From the NCBI GenBank assembly GCA_903825465.1, contig CAIKAR010000087.1, forward strand, positions 1 to 38,240: a stretch of DNA of 38,240 nt, given 5' to 3'. The notes beneath the pieces are model-generated. The model saw nothing but the letters and a program-made list of their open reading frames with translations. It was not told the DNA's origin and made no database searches. The DNA comes from an uncultured Hyphomicrobiales bacterium (lineage in GTDB: Bacteria > Pseudomonadota > Alphaproteobacteria > Rhizobiales > Beijerinckiaceae). The translations under genes were made by a program, and so were the position numbers. Shown one piece after another: positions 26,046 through 34,697 of this stretch (position 1 is the first letter of the stretch; each line of letters opens with the position of its first letter).

Positions 26046-27065
26046 CTACTTCGTCGGCACTTCCGAAATCGTTTTCAAAATCTGCGAAGCGATCTGGTAG
26101 GGGCAGCCCTGCGAGTTCGGGCGCCGGTCTTCCAGATAGCCCTTGAAGCCGTTGTTCGCGAAGCTGTGGGGCACGCGAATGGAGGCGCCGCGGTCGGCGA
26201 TGCCCCAGCTGAACTTGTCGATCGCTTGTGTTTCATGCAGTCCCGTCAGACGCATGTGGTTGTCCGGGCCATAAACCGCGATGTGGTCCATGCGGTTCTT
26301 GTCGAACTGAGCCATCAGCTTGTCGAAATACTCCTTGCCTCCCTTCTCGCGCAGATATTGCGTGGAGAAGTTGGCGTGCATGCCCGAGCCATTCCAGTCG
26401 GTGGCGCCGAGCGGCTTGCAGTGCATCTCGATGTCGATGCCGTATTTCTCGGCGGCGCGCATGAGAATGTAGCGGGCGACCCACATTTCGTCGGCGGCCT
26501 TTTTGGAGCCCTTGCCGAAAATCTGAAATTCCCATTGGCCTTTCGCCACTTCGGCGTTGATGCCTTCGTGGTTGATGCCGGCCTCAAGGCAGAGGTCGAG
26601 GTGCTCTTCGACGAGTTGGCGGGCGACGTCGCCAACGTGCTTGTAGCCAACGCCAGTGTAGTAGGGACCCTGCGGCGCGGGAAAACCATTTTCGGGGAAG
26701 CCGAGCGGGCGGCCATCCTGATAGAAGAAATATTCCTGCTCGAAGCCGAACCAGGCGCCCTCGTCGTCGAGAATGCCGGCCCGATGGTTCGAAGCGTGCG
26801 GCGTCGTGCCGTCCGCCATCATGACTTCGCACATTACCAAAGCGCCGTTCTTGCGCCCGCCGTCGGGATAGACCGCGACCGGCTTCAGCACGCAGTCGGA
26901 GCTGCCGCCGGGGGCCTGATTGGTCGAACTGCCGTCGAAGCCCCACATCGGAAGCTGGTCGAGCGTCGGGAAGCTGGTGAATTCCTTGATTTGCGTCTTG
27001 CCACGAAGGCTCTGCACCGGCGTGTAGCCGTCGAGCCAATGGTATTCGAGTTTGTATTTCGTCAT
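26046..27065 (-). CDS. glnII: Glutamine synthetase type II
   Basis: A 339-residue eukaryote-type GSII, found in Rhizobiales, Frankia and a few others. It has MTKYKLEYHWLDGYTPVQ at the N terminus, WGFDGSSTNQAPG, the FGFEQEYFF metal-ligand segment, INAEVAKGQWEFQIF, and NGSGMHANFST as in other GSII. C-terminal ASIRVPHSFANNGFKGYLEDRRP is the usual end. There is no Tyr adenylylation site of the GSI kind, so it is controlled mainly at transcription. The ATG at 27065 is preceded by a long leader. The sigma-54 promoter upstream indicates NtrC control under nitrogen limitation. It converges on glnA. Confidence 0.97.
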   Translation of the reverse strand: MTKYKLEYHWLDGYTPVQSLRGKTQIKEFTSFPTLDQLPMWGFDGSSTNQAPGGSSDCVLKPVAVYPDGGRKNGALVMCEVMMADGTTPHASNHRAGILDDEGAWFGFEQEYFFYQDGRPLGFPENGFPAPQGPYYTGVGYKHVGDVARQLVEEHLDLCLEAGINHEGINAEVAKGQWEFQIFGKGSKKAADEMWVARYILMRAAEKYGIDIEMHCKPLGATDWNGSGMHANFSTQYLREKGGKEYFDKLMAQFDKNRMDHIAVYGPDNHMRLTGLHETQAIDKFSWGIADRGASIRVPHSFANNGFKGYLEDRRPNSQGCPYQIASQILKTISEVPTK

Positions 27066-27163
27066 GGTGAAAGACTTCCGTCCACTGTGGTTGATGCCCG
27101 CTTGCGGTCCGTCGAGGCTTTAGCGCTGCCTTGGCGTTAACCGCAAGAACCGCTAAAGCGGCA

Positions 27164-27179
27164 AGCACTTTCCATGCCA
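27164..27179 (-). promoter_or_regulatory. Sigma-54 (-24/-12) promoter of glnII
   Basis: On the minus strand TGGCAT (27179-27174), five bases, GTGC (27168-27165) and T match the consensus TGGCAC-N5-TTGC-W, with the essential GG and GC at the right 10-bp spacing. The start would be about 27152, giving an 87-nt leader to the glnII ATG. I could not see a clear NtrC enhancer by eye upstream. A rhizobial glnII under NtrC/sigma-54 control is established for related species. Confidence 0.75.
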
Positions 27180-27251
27180 CGGACGGTTATCGCGCCGTTA
27201 CGCGATTTTGGCGAGCGGCCCGGCGAGAAGCCCTTCAACCCGCGTCCCAGT

Positions 27252-27455
27252 CTAAAAGGGAAGTAGAAACAACGCCAAAAGTAGCGCGTAAGGAGAGACC
27301 GCGAAACGCCGGTCGAAGCCCTCCGCGCGCCGCGAGGGTCTGGCGACAACGGTCTCCCCGGTTTCGCCGACGGTCGTCATTCCGGCCACCAGGGCTCGCG
27401 TCATCAACGCGTCGATGTCGTATTTGCGCAGAGGACCGGCAGCCGGTTTAGCCAT
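27252..27455 (-). CDS. Small protein with C-terminal hydrophobic segment
   Basis: A 67-codon frame with an ATG start and TAG stop. It begins MAKPAAGPLRKYDIDALMTRA, has a polar Thr/Gly/Glu middle (MTTVGETGETVVARPSRRAE) and ends in a hydrophobic helix (YALLLALFLLPF) at the extreme C terminus, as in tail-anchored proteins. It is transcribed divergently from parE and lies upstream of the glnII promoter on the same strand. I know no family. The composition is protein-like, but conservation cannot be tested here. Confidence 0.4.
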   Translation of the reverse strand: MAKPAAGPLRKYDIDALMTRALVAGMTTVGETGETVVARPSRRAEGFDRRFAVSPYALLLALFLLPF

Positions 27456-27627
27456 GCCGTTATTCTAGGCGCCAGAAATTTAATGAACGGCAAAGAACAC
27501 GTCTGGAGCAGGCGCGCGCCGTGCGCGACGGACGGCGATGGCGGAGGGCATAGCCCGGCGCGATGGGTTAGACTGGTATCGGTCCGAATCAGTTGTTCCG
27601 GCGTTGACGCAAGACGGTTTTGGAAAA

Positions 27628-29703
27628 ATGGCGCATTCAAACGATCTGTTCGGAGGGCCCAGGTCCCCCAAAAACGCTGGCGGCAACTTCCAGGGGAAGC
27701 CCGCGACCGCCGCCCCTCAGTCCGCGCCGAAAAAGCCCGCGCTCAACGGCACGCCGGGCGAAGCGGGCTACACCGCCGCCTCCATCGAAGTGCTGGAAGG
27801 ACTGGAGCCCGTTCGGCGCCGGCCAGGCATGTATATCGGCGGCACGGACGAAGCCGCGCTGCACCACCTGTTCGCCGAAGTGCTCGACAATTCGATGGAC
27901 GAGGCCGTCGCGGGTCACGCCACCTGGATCGATGTGTCGCTGGAGGAAGACAACTGGCTCGTCGTCACCGACAATGGCCGCGGCGTGCCCGTCGATCCAC
28001 ACCCCAAATTTCCGAAGAAATCCGCGCTCGAAGTCATCATGACGACGCTGCACGCCGGCGGAAAGTTCGACAGCGACGCCTACCAGACCTCGGGCGGCCT
28101 GCACGGCGTCGGCGTGTCGGTGGTCAACGCGCTGTCCGAGCGGCTGGAGGTGGAGGTCGCGCGCGGCCAAACTCTCTACCGCCAGGTTTTCGCGCGCGGC
28201 TTGCCAATCACCAAGTTGGAAACCGTAGGCAAGGCCCCCAATCGCCGCGGCACCAAAATTCGCTTCCGTCCCGACGAGCAGATTTTCGGCAAGGGCGCGC
28301 TTTTCAAGCCCGCGCGCCTGTTCCGCATGGCGCGCTCCAAAGCCTACATGTTCGGCGGCGTCGAAATCCGCTGGCGGTGCGCGCCGTCGCTTGTCGAGGG
28401 AACCGCGACCCCGGTCGAAGCCGTGCTGCGCTTCCCCGGCGGCCTGAAGGATTTTCTGGCGACCGAAGTGGAGGGAAAAACCGGCGTCGTCGATCAGGCT
28501 TTCACCGGCCGCGTGGAAAAAGCCGGCGGCCACGGCACAGTCGAATGGGCCGTGACATGGTTGTCCGACGACGACGGCTTCGTGCACTCCTATTGCAACA
28601 CCATTCCGACGGCCGACGGCGGCACGCACGAAGCCGGCTTGCGCGTCGCGTTGCTGCGCGGCCTGAAGGACCACGCGGAGCGCGTCGGCCAATCGAAGCG
28701 CGCCGCCAACATTACCGCCGAGGATTTGCTGTCGGGATGCGCGGCGCTGGTGTCGGTCTTCATCCGCGAGCCGGAATTTCAGGGCCAGAACAAAGGCCGG
28801 CTGATGACCGCGGAGGCTTCGCGCATCGTCGACTCCACCGTCCGCGACGCGTTCGACCATTGGCTCGCCGATAGCCCGTCGCAGGCGGCGCGCCTGCTCG
28901 ACTGGACCATTGAACGGGCCGAGGACCGCCTGCGCCGCCGCGCCGAAAAGGACATCGCGCGCAAGGCCGGCGGCCGCAAGCTGCGCCTGCCCGGCAAGCT
29001 CGCGGATTGCTCGAGCAATTCGGCCGCGGAAACGGAAATATTCATCGTCGAAGGCGACTCAGCCGGCGGTTCGGCGAAGCAGGCGCGCGACCGCGCGACG
29101 CAGGCCATCCTCCCGTTGCGCGGCAAAATCCTCAACGTCGCCTCGGCGACGCGCGACAAGCTCGCCGGCAACCAGCAATTGACCGACCTGGCGCAGGCGC
29201 TCGGCTGCGGCACCGGCGCGCATTACAAGGCCGCGGAACTTCGCTACGGCAAGGTGATCGTCATGACCGACGCCGACGTCGATGGCGCGCATATCGCCTC
29301 CCTGCTGATCACCTTTTTCTATCGCCAGATGCCGAAGCTGATCGAGGACGGGCACCTCTATCTCGCTGTGCCGCCGCTCTACCGAATGACGCAGGGCGCG
29401 AAATCCGTTTACGCCCGCGACAACGAGCACCGCGACTACCTGCTGAAAACCGCGCTGACCGGCAAAGGCAAGGTCGAGATCAACCGGTTCAAGGGCCTCG
29501 GCGAAATGATGGCCGCGCAGCTCAAGGAAACCACGATGGACCCTCACAAGCGCACGCTGCTGAAGGTCGTCGTCAAGGACGAGGACCGCGCCGGCACCTC
29601 CGAGTCGGTTGAAAGCCTCATGGGCAACAAGCCGGAGCTGCGCTTCGCGTTCATTCAGGAGCGGGCGAAATTCGCCGGCGGAGAAGCGACGCTGGATATT
29701 TGA
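27628..29703 (+). CDS. parE: DNA topoisomerase IV subunit B
   Basis: A 691-residue type IIA topoisomerase ATPase subunit that works with ParC to decatenate chromosomes. Motifs in order: a poorly conserved N-terminal linker (~1-45), EVLDNSMDEAVAGH (GHKL Asn/Glu), VTDNGRGVPVD, the SGGLHGVGVSVVNALS ATP lid, then the Toprim start VEGDSAGGSAKQARDR with Glu, MTDADVDGAHIASLL with the DxDxD metal site, and RFKGLGEMMAAQL. The absence of the large Toprim insertion of gram-negative GyrB and the family's EVNRFKGLGEM-like end fit ParE rather than GyrB. The ATG at 27628 has GGA upstream; longer frame sequence is not ParE-like. Confidence 0.95.
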   Translation: MAHSNDLFGGPRSPKNAGGNFQGKPATAAPQSAPKKPALNGTPGEAGYTAASIEVLEGLEPVRRRPGMYIGGTDEAALHHLFAEVLDNSMDEAVAGHATWIDVSLEEDNWLVVTDNGRGVPVDPHPKFPKKSALEVIMTTLHAGGKFDSDAYQTSGGLHGVGVSVVNALSERLEVEVARGQTLYRQVFARGLPITKLETVGKAPNRRGTKIRFRPDEQIFGKGALFKPARLFRMARSKAYMFGGVEIRWRCAPSLVEGTATPVEAVLRFPGGLKDFLATEVEGKTGVVDQAFTGRVEKAGGHGTVEWAVTWLSDDDGFVHSYCNTIPTADGGTHEAGLRVALLRGLKDHAERVGQSKRAANITAEDLLSGCAALVSVFIREPEFQGQNKGRLMTAEASRIVDSTVRDAFDHWLADSPSQAARLLDWTIERAEDRLRRRAEKDIARKAGGRKLRLPGKLADCSSNSAAETEIFIVEGDSAGGSAKQARDRATQAILPLRGKILNVASATRDKLAGNQQLTDLAQALGCGTGAHYKAAELRYGKVIVMTDADVDGAHIASLLITFFYRQMPKLIEDGHLYLAVPPLYRMTQGAKSVYARDNEHRDYLLKTALTGKGKVEINRFKGLGEMMAAQLKETTMDPHKRTLLKVVVKDEDRAGTSESVESLMGNKPELRFAFIQERAKFAGGEATLDI

Positions 29704-29712
29704 GCGGGGAAG

Positions 29713-29763
29713 TTCAGGCCTCGCGCGGGCGGCCGTCGCCGGCGCTCCCGTGATCGGCCTGAA
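29713..29763. repeat. Inverted repeat between convergent parE and dioxygenase genes
   Basis: TTCAGGCC (29713-29720) and GGCCTGAA (29756-29763) are perfect inverted copies 35 nt apart. There is no U-run. It may act as a weak convergent terminator. Confidence 0.3.
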
Positions 29764-29769
29764 GAAAAT

Positions 29770-30822
29770 TCAATCCGACAGGGCTCCCGTCGATTCGAAA
29801 ATATACTTTCCGGTCCGCGTCGGAAATCCGCCGCGGACCGCGCCCGGCGAGCGGTCTTGATAGATCGTGGCCATGCCCTCCACGAGCGGGCGGGAATTCG
29901 GCACCGACATCCACATGCGCAGGAGGTGCCGGTAGCTGTCGGGCTCGGGCCAGTCGACGAAGCTGGTGCGCGAGTGCAGGCAGACATGGTTGTTGACGAA
30001 CTGGATATCGCCGGGCTCGAACATGAAACTGAGGTGGAAGTCCGGGCTCGCCGACAGCGTGTCGTAGTAATCCATCGCCTCGGTTTGCGCCGCCGTCAGC
30101 CGCGGCGCGTCGGGAAACAACTGTCCGTTGCGGATGTGGCCGCGGATGTAGCGGCAGGAAATCTTGTTGTCGCGCATCGAGAATATCGGCTGGAAATACC
30201 AGGGTTTGCCGCCCTTCGGCTCCTGCGTCTGCCAGCTCCACGCGAAGGGCTGATACAGAACCTCCAACAAATCCGGCCGCTTGCGCGCGATCTCGTTGTG
30301 GATGGCGACGGAGCTGGCGACGAGGCTGAGGCCGCCCTCCTTCGCCACGCGCATGACGAACAGACCGACGCAATCGCAGCTGTCGGTGTGGAACGACAAC
30401 TTCTGGTTCGATTTGTAGCCCCTGCCCTGCGGGCTGTGGATATCGACCCCAACGTTGCGCACATCGCCCAGAAGGTCGCCGTCGGCGCTCTGCGAGACGG
30501 CCGTGCCCATGTGTTTGCCAATGCCCCAGTAAATCAGCCGCAAATCGTCCTTGCTGTGCCCGGTCACGTCGAAACCGCGGAACTGGTAGATGCCAACGCC
30601 TTCTTCCAACACATCGCGCGCGTGAGCGAGGCGCGCGGCAACGAGCGGCAGCGGGAAGTCCTCTTTCGTCAAGGTCGGCAAAGTCTTGCCGCGCTCGCGC
30701 GCGATCGACAGCGCCGACTTGATCTCCGCGACTTCCGGCGGTGTGAAGCGGTGAATCCAATCGGTTCGCTTGGTCAATTCCGAGCCGCGCCAGTCCGAGG
30801 GATGTTCGTACACCTTCACCAT
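29770..30822 (-). CDS. TauD/TfdA-family Fe(II)/2-oxoglutarate dioxygenase
   Basis: A 350-residue clavaminate-synthase-like oxygenase. The facial triad is visible as H145-x-D147 (LSFHTDSCD) and a distal His in NNHVCLHSRTSF (H283 best placed before Ser-Arg). The C-terminal YRHLLRMWMSVPNSR holds the 2-oxoglutarate Arg. Members hydroxylate or cleave taurine, 2,4-D, gamma-butyrobetaine and others; the substrate here cannot be read. The ATG at 30822 has GGAGG eight nt upstream, so the TTG five codons earlier is rejected. It is on the same strand as pcm, 71 nt upstream of the latter's stop, and converges on parE. Confidence 0.85.
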   Translation of the reverse strand: MVKVYEHPSDWRGSELTKRTDWIHRFTPPEVAEIKSALSIARERGKTLPTLTKEDFPLPLVAARLAHARDVLEEGVGIYQFRGFDVTGHSKDDLRLIYWGIGKHMGTAVSQSADGDLLGDVRNVGVDIHSPQGRGYKSNQKLSFHTDSCDCVGLFVMRVAKEGGLSLVASSVAIHNEIARKRPDLLEVLYQPFAWSWQTQEPKGGKPWYFQPIFSMRDNKISCRYIRGHIRNGQLFPDAPRLTAAQTEAMDYYDTLSASPDFHLSFMFEPGDIQFVNNHVCLHSRTSFVDWPEPDSYRHLLRMWMSVPNSRPLVEGMATIYQDRSPGAVRGGFPTRTGKYIFESTGALSD

Positions 30823-30893
30823 CTTCGCGTCCTCCAAATCCGTTAGCGCGATGTTTTAGCGCGCGCGGACGCGAAGGCAACCCGGCGTGTCCT

Positions 30894-31586
30894 CTACGCG
30901 GCGATCAGCCGCCCAAGACGGCTCGCGCCGATCCGCGATTCGACGAGGCCCCGCCCCGGCGTGTCGCGGATCGCCGCTAAATAGCCACGGCCGGCCTCGT
31001 CCACGCGGGTGAGCACGATCACGCCGTTTTCGGCGAGCGCGGCGGCGATGGATTCCGGCAACCCATCGACCGCCGCGTTGATCAGAATGCGATCGAACAA
31101 TCCGAGTTCGCCCGCGAGCGCGACGCCATCGCCGTGGCGAATCCAGGCGTTCTCGATGCCCAGCCGCGCAAGCCGTCCCGCGCATTCGATCGCCAGGGGC
31201 TCGAAATATTCCACCGAGACGACGCGCTGCGCCTGCCGCGCGAGAATGGCGGTCGTGTAGCCGGAGCCCGAGCCGATTTCGAGCACGGAGTGGCCCGGTT
31301 CGACCGCGAGCGCCTCGACCGCGCGCGCGACGAAAAGCGGCTCCGGCATGATCTGCCCGCAGGAAATCGGCAGCGCGATCTCGCGAAGCGCCAGATCGGC
31401 GAAATGGTGAGGCGCGAACAATTCGCGCGGCACGGTTTCGAGCGCCCGCAAGACCGCCGTGTCGGCGACGCCGCTCGCCCGCAAGCGCAACAGAAACGCC
31501 ATCAGCGCCTGCGCCGCGGCGCTCGCGGGGTGCGCCGTCTCGCCGAGCGGCAGCGCGATTTGGTCATGGCCGCCGCGCGCCGTCAT
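30894..31586 (-). CDS. pcm: Protein-L-isoaspartate O-methyltransferase
   Basis: A 230-residue SAM-dependent methyltransferase that repairs isoaspartyl residues in aged proteins. SAM motif I is VLEIGSGSGYTTAILA. The preceding ISCGQIMPEPLFVARA corresponds to the family's IGYGQTISQP-type segment, here I-S-C-G-Q-I-M-P-E-P. RILINAAVDGLPESI is motif post-II. The ATG at 31586 overlaps the surE stop as ATGA, so I choose it over upstream extensions. SurE and Pcm adjacency is widespread in proteobacteria. The segment GQIMPEP differs from the common GQTISQP and might alter substrate handling. Confidence 0.9.
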   Translation of the reverse strand: MTARGGHDQIALPLGETAHPASAAAQALMAFLLRLRASGVADTAVLRALETVPRELFAPHHFADLALREIALPISCGQIMPEPLFVARAVEALAVEPGHSVLEIGSGSGYTTAILARQAQRVVSVEYFEPLAIECAGRLARLGIENAWIRHGDGVALAGELGLFDRILINAAVDGLPESIAAALAENGVIVLTRVDEAGRGYLAAIRDTPGRGLVESRIGASRLGRLIAA

Positions 31587-32347
31587 TTCGCGAACTCGGC
31601 CCTGTAGCTTTGGAACGCCCCGGGATCTGTGAGATCGATGCGCAGCGGCGTCACGGAGATCTTGCCGTTGTAAACGGCTTCGAGGTCGGAGCCGACGGGC
31701 GGCGTTTTGCGCGCGCGCGAGTAGCGCACCCAATAGTACGGCTTTCCGCGCCCGTCCGCGCGCTCGTCGAGCGTCACGAGGTCCATGTCGCGACGGCCCT
31801 GCGTCGTCAGCTCAATCCCCTCGATTTCATTGGCGGCGCGGGCGGGGAAATTGATGTTGACGAACGCGTTCGGCTCGATGCCCAGCTTCAGCACGCGGCG
31901 CAGCAGGCCGGGCGCGTGCGTTTCCGCGCATTCGAAACTCACGTTGTCGCGGCCGCCCGGGGCGAAGCCCTGCGACAGGGCGATGGCGGGAATGCCGAGA
32001 ATGGTCGCTTCCATCGCCGCCGCGATGGTGCCCGAATAGACAACGTCCTCGGCGATGTTCTGGCCGTGGTTGACGCCGGAGAGCACGAGGTCCGGCTTGT
32101 GGTCGCGCAGAATGAGGTGCACCGCCATCAGCACGCAATCGGTCGGCGTGCCCTTCACGGCGTGGCGGTTTTCCGACACCCGCCGCATGCGCAGGGGGTC
32201 GTTGAGCGTGACGGAATGCGACACGCCGGACTGGTCTGTTTCGGGCGCGACAACGTGCACATCGTCCGACAATTGGCGCGCGATTTTTTCAAGCGCGGCG
32301 AGGCCGGGAGCGTGGATGCCGTCGTCGTTGGTCAGAAGAATGCGCAT
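31583..32347 (-). CDS. surE: 5'/3'-nucleotidase SurE
   Basis: A 254-residue metal-dependent nucleotidase active on nucleoside monophosphates and exopolyphosphate, a stationary-phase survival protein. MRILLTNDDGIHAPGL holds the metal-binding D8-D9, DQSGVSHSVT supplies the next ligand, and LVLSGVNHGQNIAEDVVYSGTI is the signature core. The length is typical. It is translationally coupled to pcm (ATGA) and 72 nt after serS, forming the conserved tat-serS-surE-pcm block. The start at 32347 opens directly on the conserved strand. Confidence 0.95.
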   Translation of the reverse strand: MRILLTNDDGIHAPGLAALEKIARQLSDDVHVVAPETDQSGVSHSVTLNDPLRMRRVSENRHAVKGTPTDCVLMAVHLILRDHKPDLVLSGVNHGQNIAEDVVYSGTIAAAMEATILGIPAIALSQGFAPGGRDNVSFECAETHAPGLLRRVLKLGIEPNAFVNINFPARAANEIEGIELTTQGRRDMDLVTLDERADGRGKPYYWVRYSRARKTPPVGSDLEAVYNGKISVTPLRIDLTDPGAFQSYRAEFAK

Positions 32348-32389
32348 CAGGCCGGCTCCGAAATTCTTCGGCGCCGATTGGCGCGCGCG

Positions 32390-32410
32390 CCCTCCCCGCG
32401 TGCGGGAGGG
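32390..32410. repeat. GC-rich palindromic intergenic element
   Basis: CCCTCCC (32390-32396) and GGGAGGG (32404-32410) form a perfect hairpin with a 7-nt loop. This CCCTCCCC-GC...GC-GGGAGGG pattern resembles repetitive intergenic palindromes common in Rhizobiales genomes. It sits between serS and surE without a U-run. Copy number elsewhere cannot be judged. Confidence 0.45.
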
Positions 32411-32419
32411 AACATATTG

Positions 32420-33736
32420 TCACTTCGCCGCGATTCGTTCCATGCCGCCCATGTAGGGCCGCAGCGCCTCCGGCACCGTCACCGATCCATCGGCGTTCTG
32501 GTTGTTTTCGAGCACCGCGATCAGCGCGCGGCCCACGGCGACGCCGGACCCGTTGAGCGTGTGGACGAAGACGTTGCTCTTCGAATTCGCCGGGCGGTAG
32601 CGCGCGTTCATGCGCCGCGCCTGGAAATCGCCCATGACGGAACAGGACGAAATCTCGCGGAAACGGTTCTGACCGGGCAGCCAGACCTCGATGTCGTAGG
32701 TTTTCCGCGACCCAAATCCCATGTCGCCGGTGCAGAGCGTCATCACCCGGTAATGCAGGTCGAGGCGCTTCAGAACCTCCTCCGCGCATGATGTCATGCG
32801 TTCGTGCTCGTCGCTGGCCTGTTCGGGCGCGACGATGGAGACGAGTTCCACCTTGGCGAACTGATGTTGGCGGATCATGCCGCGGGTGTCGCGGCCCGCC
32901 GCGCCCGCTTCCGCGCGGAAACATTGCGTCAACGCGGTTACGCGCATGGGGAGTTGTTTTTCATCGAGGATGGATTCGCGCGCGAGATTGGTGAGCGGCA
33001 CTTCGGCCGTGGGAATGAGCCACCATCCGCTCTTCGCGTCGGAGGCGGCGGCGGCGAACTGATCGTCCTTGAACTTCGGCAACTGCGCCGTGCCAAACAT
33101 GGCCTCGTCGCGAACCAACATCGGCGGGTTCACCTCGGTGTAGCCATGCGTCTCGGTGTGCAGATCCAGCATGAATTGCCCCAGCGCGCGCTCCAGCCGC
33201 GCCAGGCCGCCCTTCAGCACCACAAACCGCGCGCCCGACATTTTCGCCGCGGCTTCGAAATCCATCATCCCAAGCTTTTCGCCGATGTCGAAATGCTCCC
33301 TGGGCGTGAAACCCGCTTCGAAATGGGGCGGCTTGCCGACGACGCGCTTGATTTCGTTGTGGTGCTCGTCGGCGCCGACGGGCACATCCTCGAGCGGAAT
33401 GTTCGGCACCCACGCCATCGCCTCGTCGAGCGCCTTGACCGCGGCCCTCTCGGCGTCGGCGGCGCCTTCCATGTCGTCCTTCAATTGCGCGACCCGGGCT
33501 TTCAGCGCGTCCGCGAGGGCGGTGTCCTTCTTGCCCATCGCCTGGCCAATTTCCTTGGACAGGCGGTTGCGCTCTTCCTGCCCGCGCTGGGTCAGGCCGA
33601 TGATTTCCCGCCGGTTGTCATCGAGCTCGAACAGCTTCGCCACCGTCTCCTCGGCGACGACGCCTTCGACGTTGCGGTTGCGCAGCGCCTGTTTCAACGC
33701 CTCGGCGTTGTCGCGAATCCATTTGATGTCGAGCAT
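32420..33736 (-). CDS. serS: Seryl-tRNA synthetase
   Basis: A 438-residue class II synthetase. An N-terminal coiled-coil arm (residues ~25-110, rich in Lys/Glu/Ala heptads) that contacts tRNA-Ser is followed by the catalytic core. Motif 2 is [27 protein letters not shown] and motif 3 is [32 protein letters not shown] and [17 protein letters not shown] are serine-pocket segments. The length is close to E. coli SerS (430). The ATG at 33736 begins the usual [10 protein letters not shown]. It is probably co-transcribed with surE and pcm. Confidence 0.97.
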   Translation of the reverse strand: MLDIKWIRDNAEALKQALRNRNVEGVVAEETVAKLFELDDNRREIIGLTQRGQEERNRLSKEIGQAMGKKDTALADALKARVAQLKDDMEGAADAERAAVKALDEAMAWVPNIPLEDVPVGADEHHNEIKRVVGKPPHFEAGFTPREHFDIGEKLGMMDFEAAAKMSGARFVVLKGGLARLERALGQFMLDLHTETHGYTEVNPPMLVRDEAMFGTAQLPKFKDDQFAAAASDAKSGWWLIPTAEVPLTNLARESILDEKQLPMRVTALTQCFRAEAGAAGRDTRGMIRQHQFAKVELVSIVAPEQASDEHERMTSCAEEVLKRLDLHYRVMTLCTGDMGFGSRKTYDIEVWLPGQNRFREISSCSVMGDFQARRMNARYRPANSKSNVFVHTLNGSGVAVGRALIAVLENNQNADGSVTVPEALRPYMGGMERIAAK

Positions 33737-33796
33737 GGCGAAGTCCGGTTGGCGCGGCGGCGGTTGGACGGCATGTCGCCCGTTCGCGCGCGCCCG

Positions 33797-34672
33797 TCAA
33801 CCCAAGCGGAGCGCGGCCACGACACGCGGCCCAAGCGCGTTCCAGCCAACGCCGGCGAGAATCAGCGCGGCCCCAAAAAGCTCGGTCATTGTCGTCGTCT
33901 CGCCGAACACGATCCACGCGCTCAGAAACCCGAACACCGGCACCAGCAGCGAAAACGGCGCGACGACGACGGCGGGGCGGCGGCTCAGCAAGCGGGCCCA
34001 AAGGGAATAGCCGAACAGCGTCGCGCCATAGCCAAGAAACGCCGCCGACAACAGCGCTTTCCAGCCCGGGTGTTGGAGCGCGGCGACGGCCGAGTCGCCC
34101 TCGAACCAAAGCGACAGCGCCAGCAGGAATGGCGGGGCGGCGAGGCTCGACCAGGTGATGAACGCGAGCATGTCGACCTTGCCCGCGCGTTTGCCGATAA
34201 TATTGCCGATAGACCAGGACGCGGCCGCCGCGATCACCATCAGAAACGGCAAAGCCGCCGCCCCCGTGGCTTTCTCGCTGGCGATGACGCAGAGCCCCGC
34301 CATGGCGACGACAACGCCCGCGATTTGCGCCCCGCGCGGCCGTTCGCCCATCGCGATCCACGCGAACAGGACGGTGAAGACAACCTGCGTCTGCATCAAA
34401 AGCGACGACAGGCCCGCCGGCATGCCGAGCCGAATGGCGATGAACAACAGCGAGAATTGCGCCACGCCGATCGTCAGCCCGTAGGCGATCACGACAAGCG
34501 CCGGCGCCTTGGGCGGCCGAATGAAGAACACCGCGGGAATCGCCGCCATGGCGAATCGAACGGCCGCGAAAAGCACCGGCGGCATTTCGGTGGCGCCGAT
34601 CTTGATCGCGACGAAGCCTAGGCCCCAAACGAAAGCGACCATCAGGGCTTGCAGGGCCTCGCCCGTTGACAT
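33797..34672 (-). CDS. EamA-family DMT transporter
   Basis: A 291-residue inner-membrane permease with about ten hydrophobic helices arranged as two EamA repeats (roughly 1-135 and 145-285). FVWGLGFVAIKIGATEMPP opens the first repeat. The family exports amino acids or other metabolites, or acts on unknown solutes. The ATG at 34672 has no strong ribosome-binding site; a downstream ATG (34642) is less likely. It lies between tatC and serS, which in many alphaproteobacteria are adjacent, so it looks like an insertion in a conserved block. GC use is unremarkable, so no sign of recent transfer. Confidence 0.9.
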   Translation of the reverse strand: MSTGEALQALMVAFVWGLGFVAIKIGATEMPPVLFAAVRFAMAAIPAVFFIRPPKAPALVVIAYGLTIGVAQFSLLFIAIRLGMPAGLSSLLMQTQVVFTVLFAWIAMGERPRGAQIAGVVVAMAGLCVIASEKATGAAALPFLMVIAAAASWSIGNIIGKRAGKVDMLAFITWSSLAAPPFLLALSLWFEGDSAVAALQHPGWKALLSAAFLGYGATLFGYSLWARLLSRRPAVVVAPFSLLVPVFGFLSAWIVFGETTTMTELFGAALILAGVGWNALGPRVVAALRLG

Positions 34673-34697
34673 GATTGTCGCATCCGCCGGCGAGGCG

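Noticed and set aside
27483-28874. Plus-strand 463-codon frame overlapping parE
   Set aside because: Out of phase with parE, strongly Arg-rich, no motif. ParE accounts for the coding signal.
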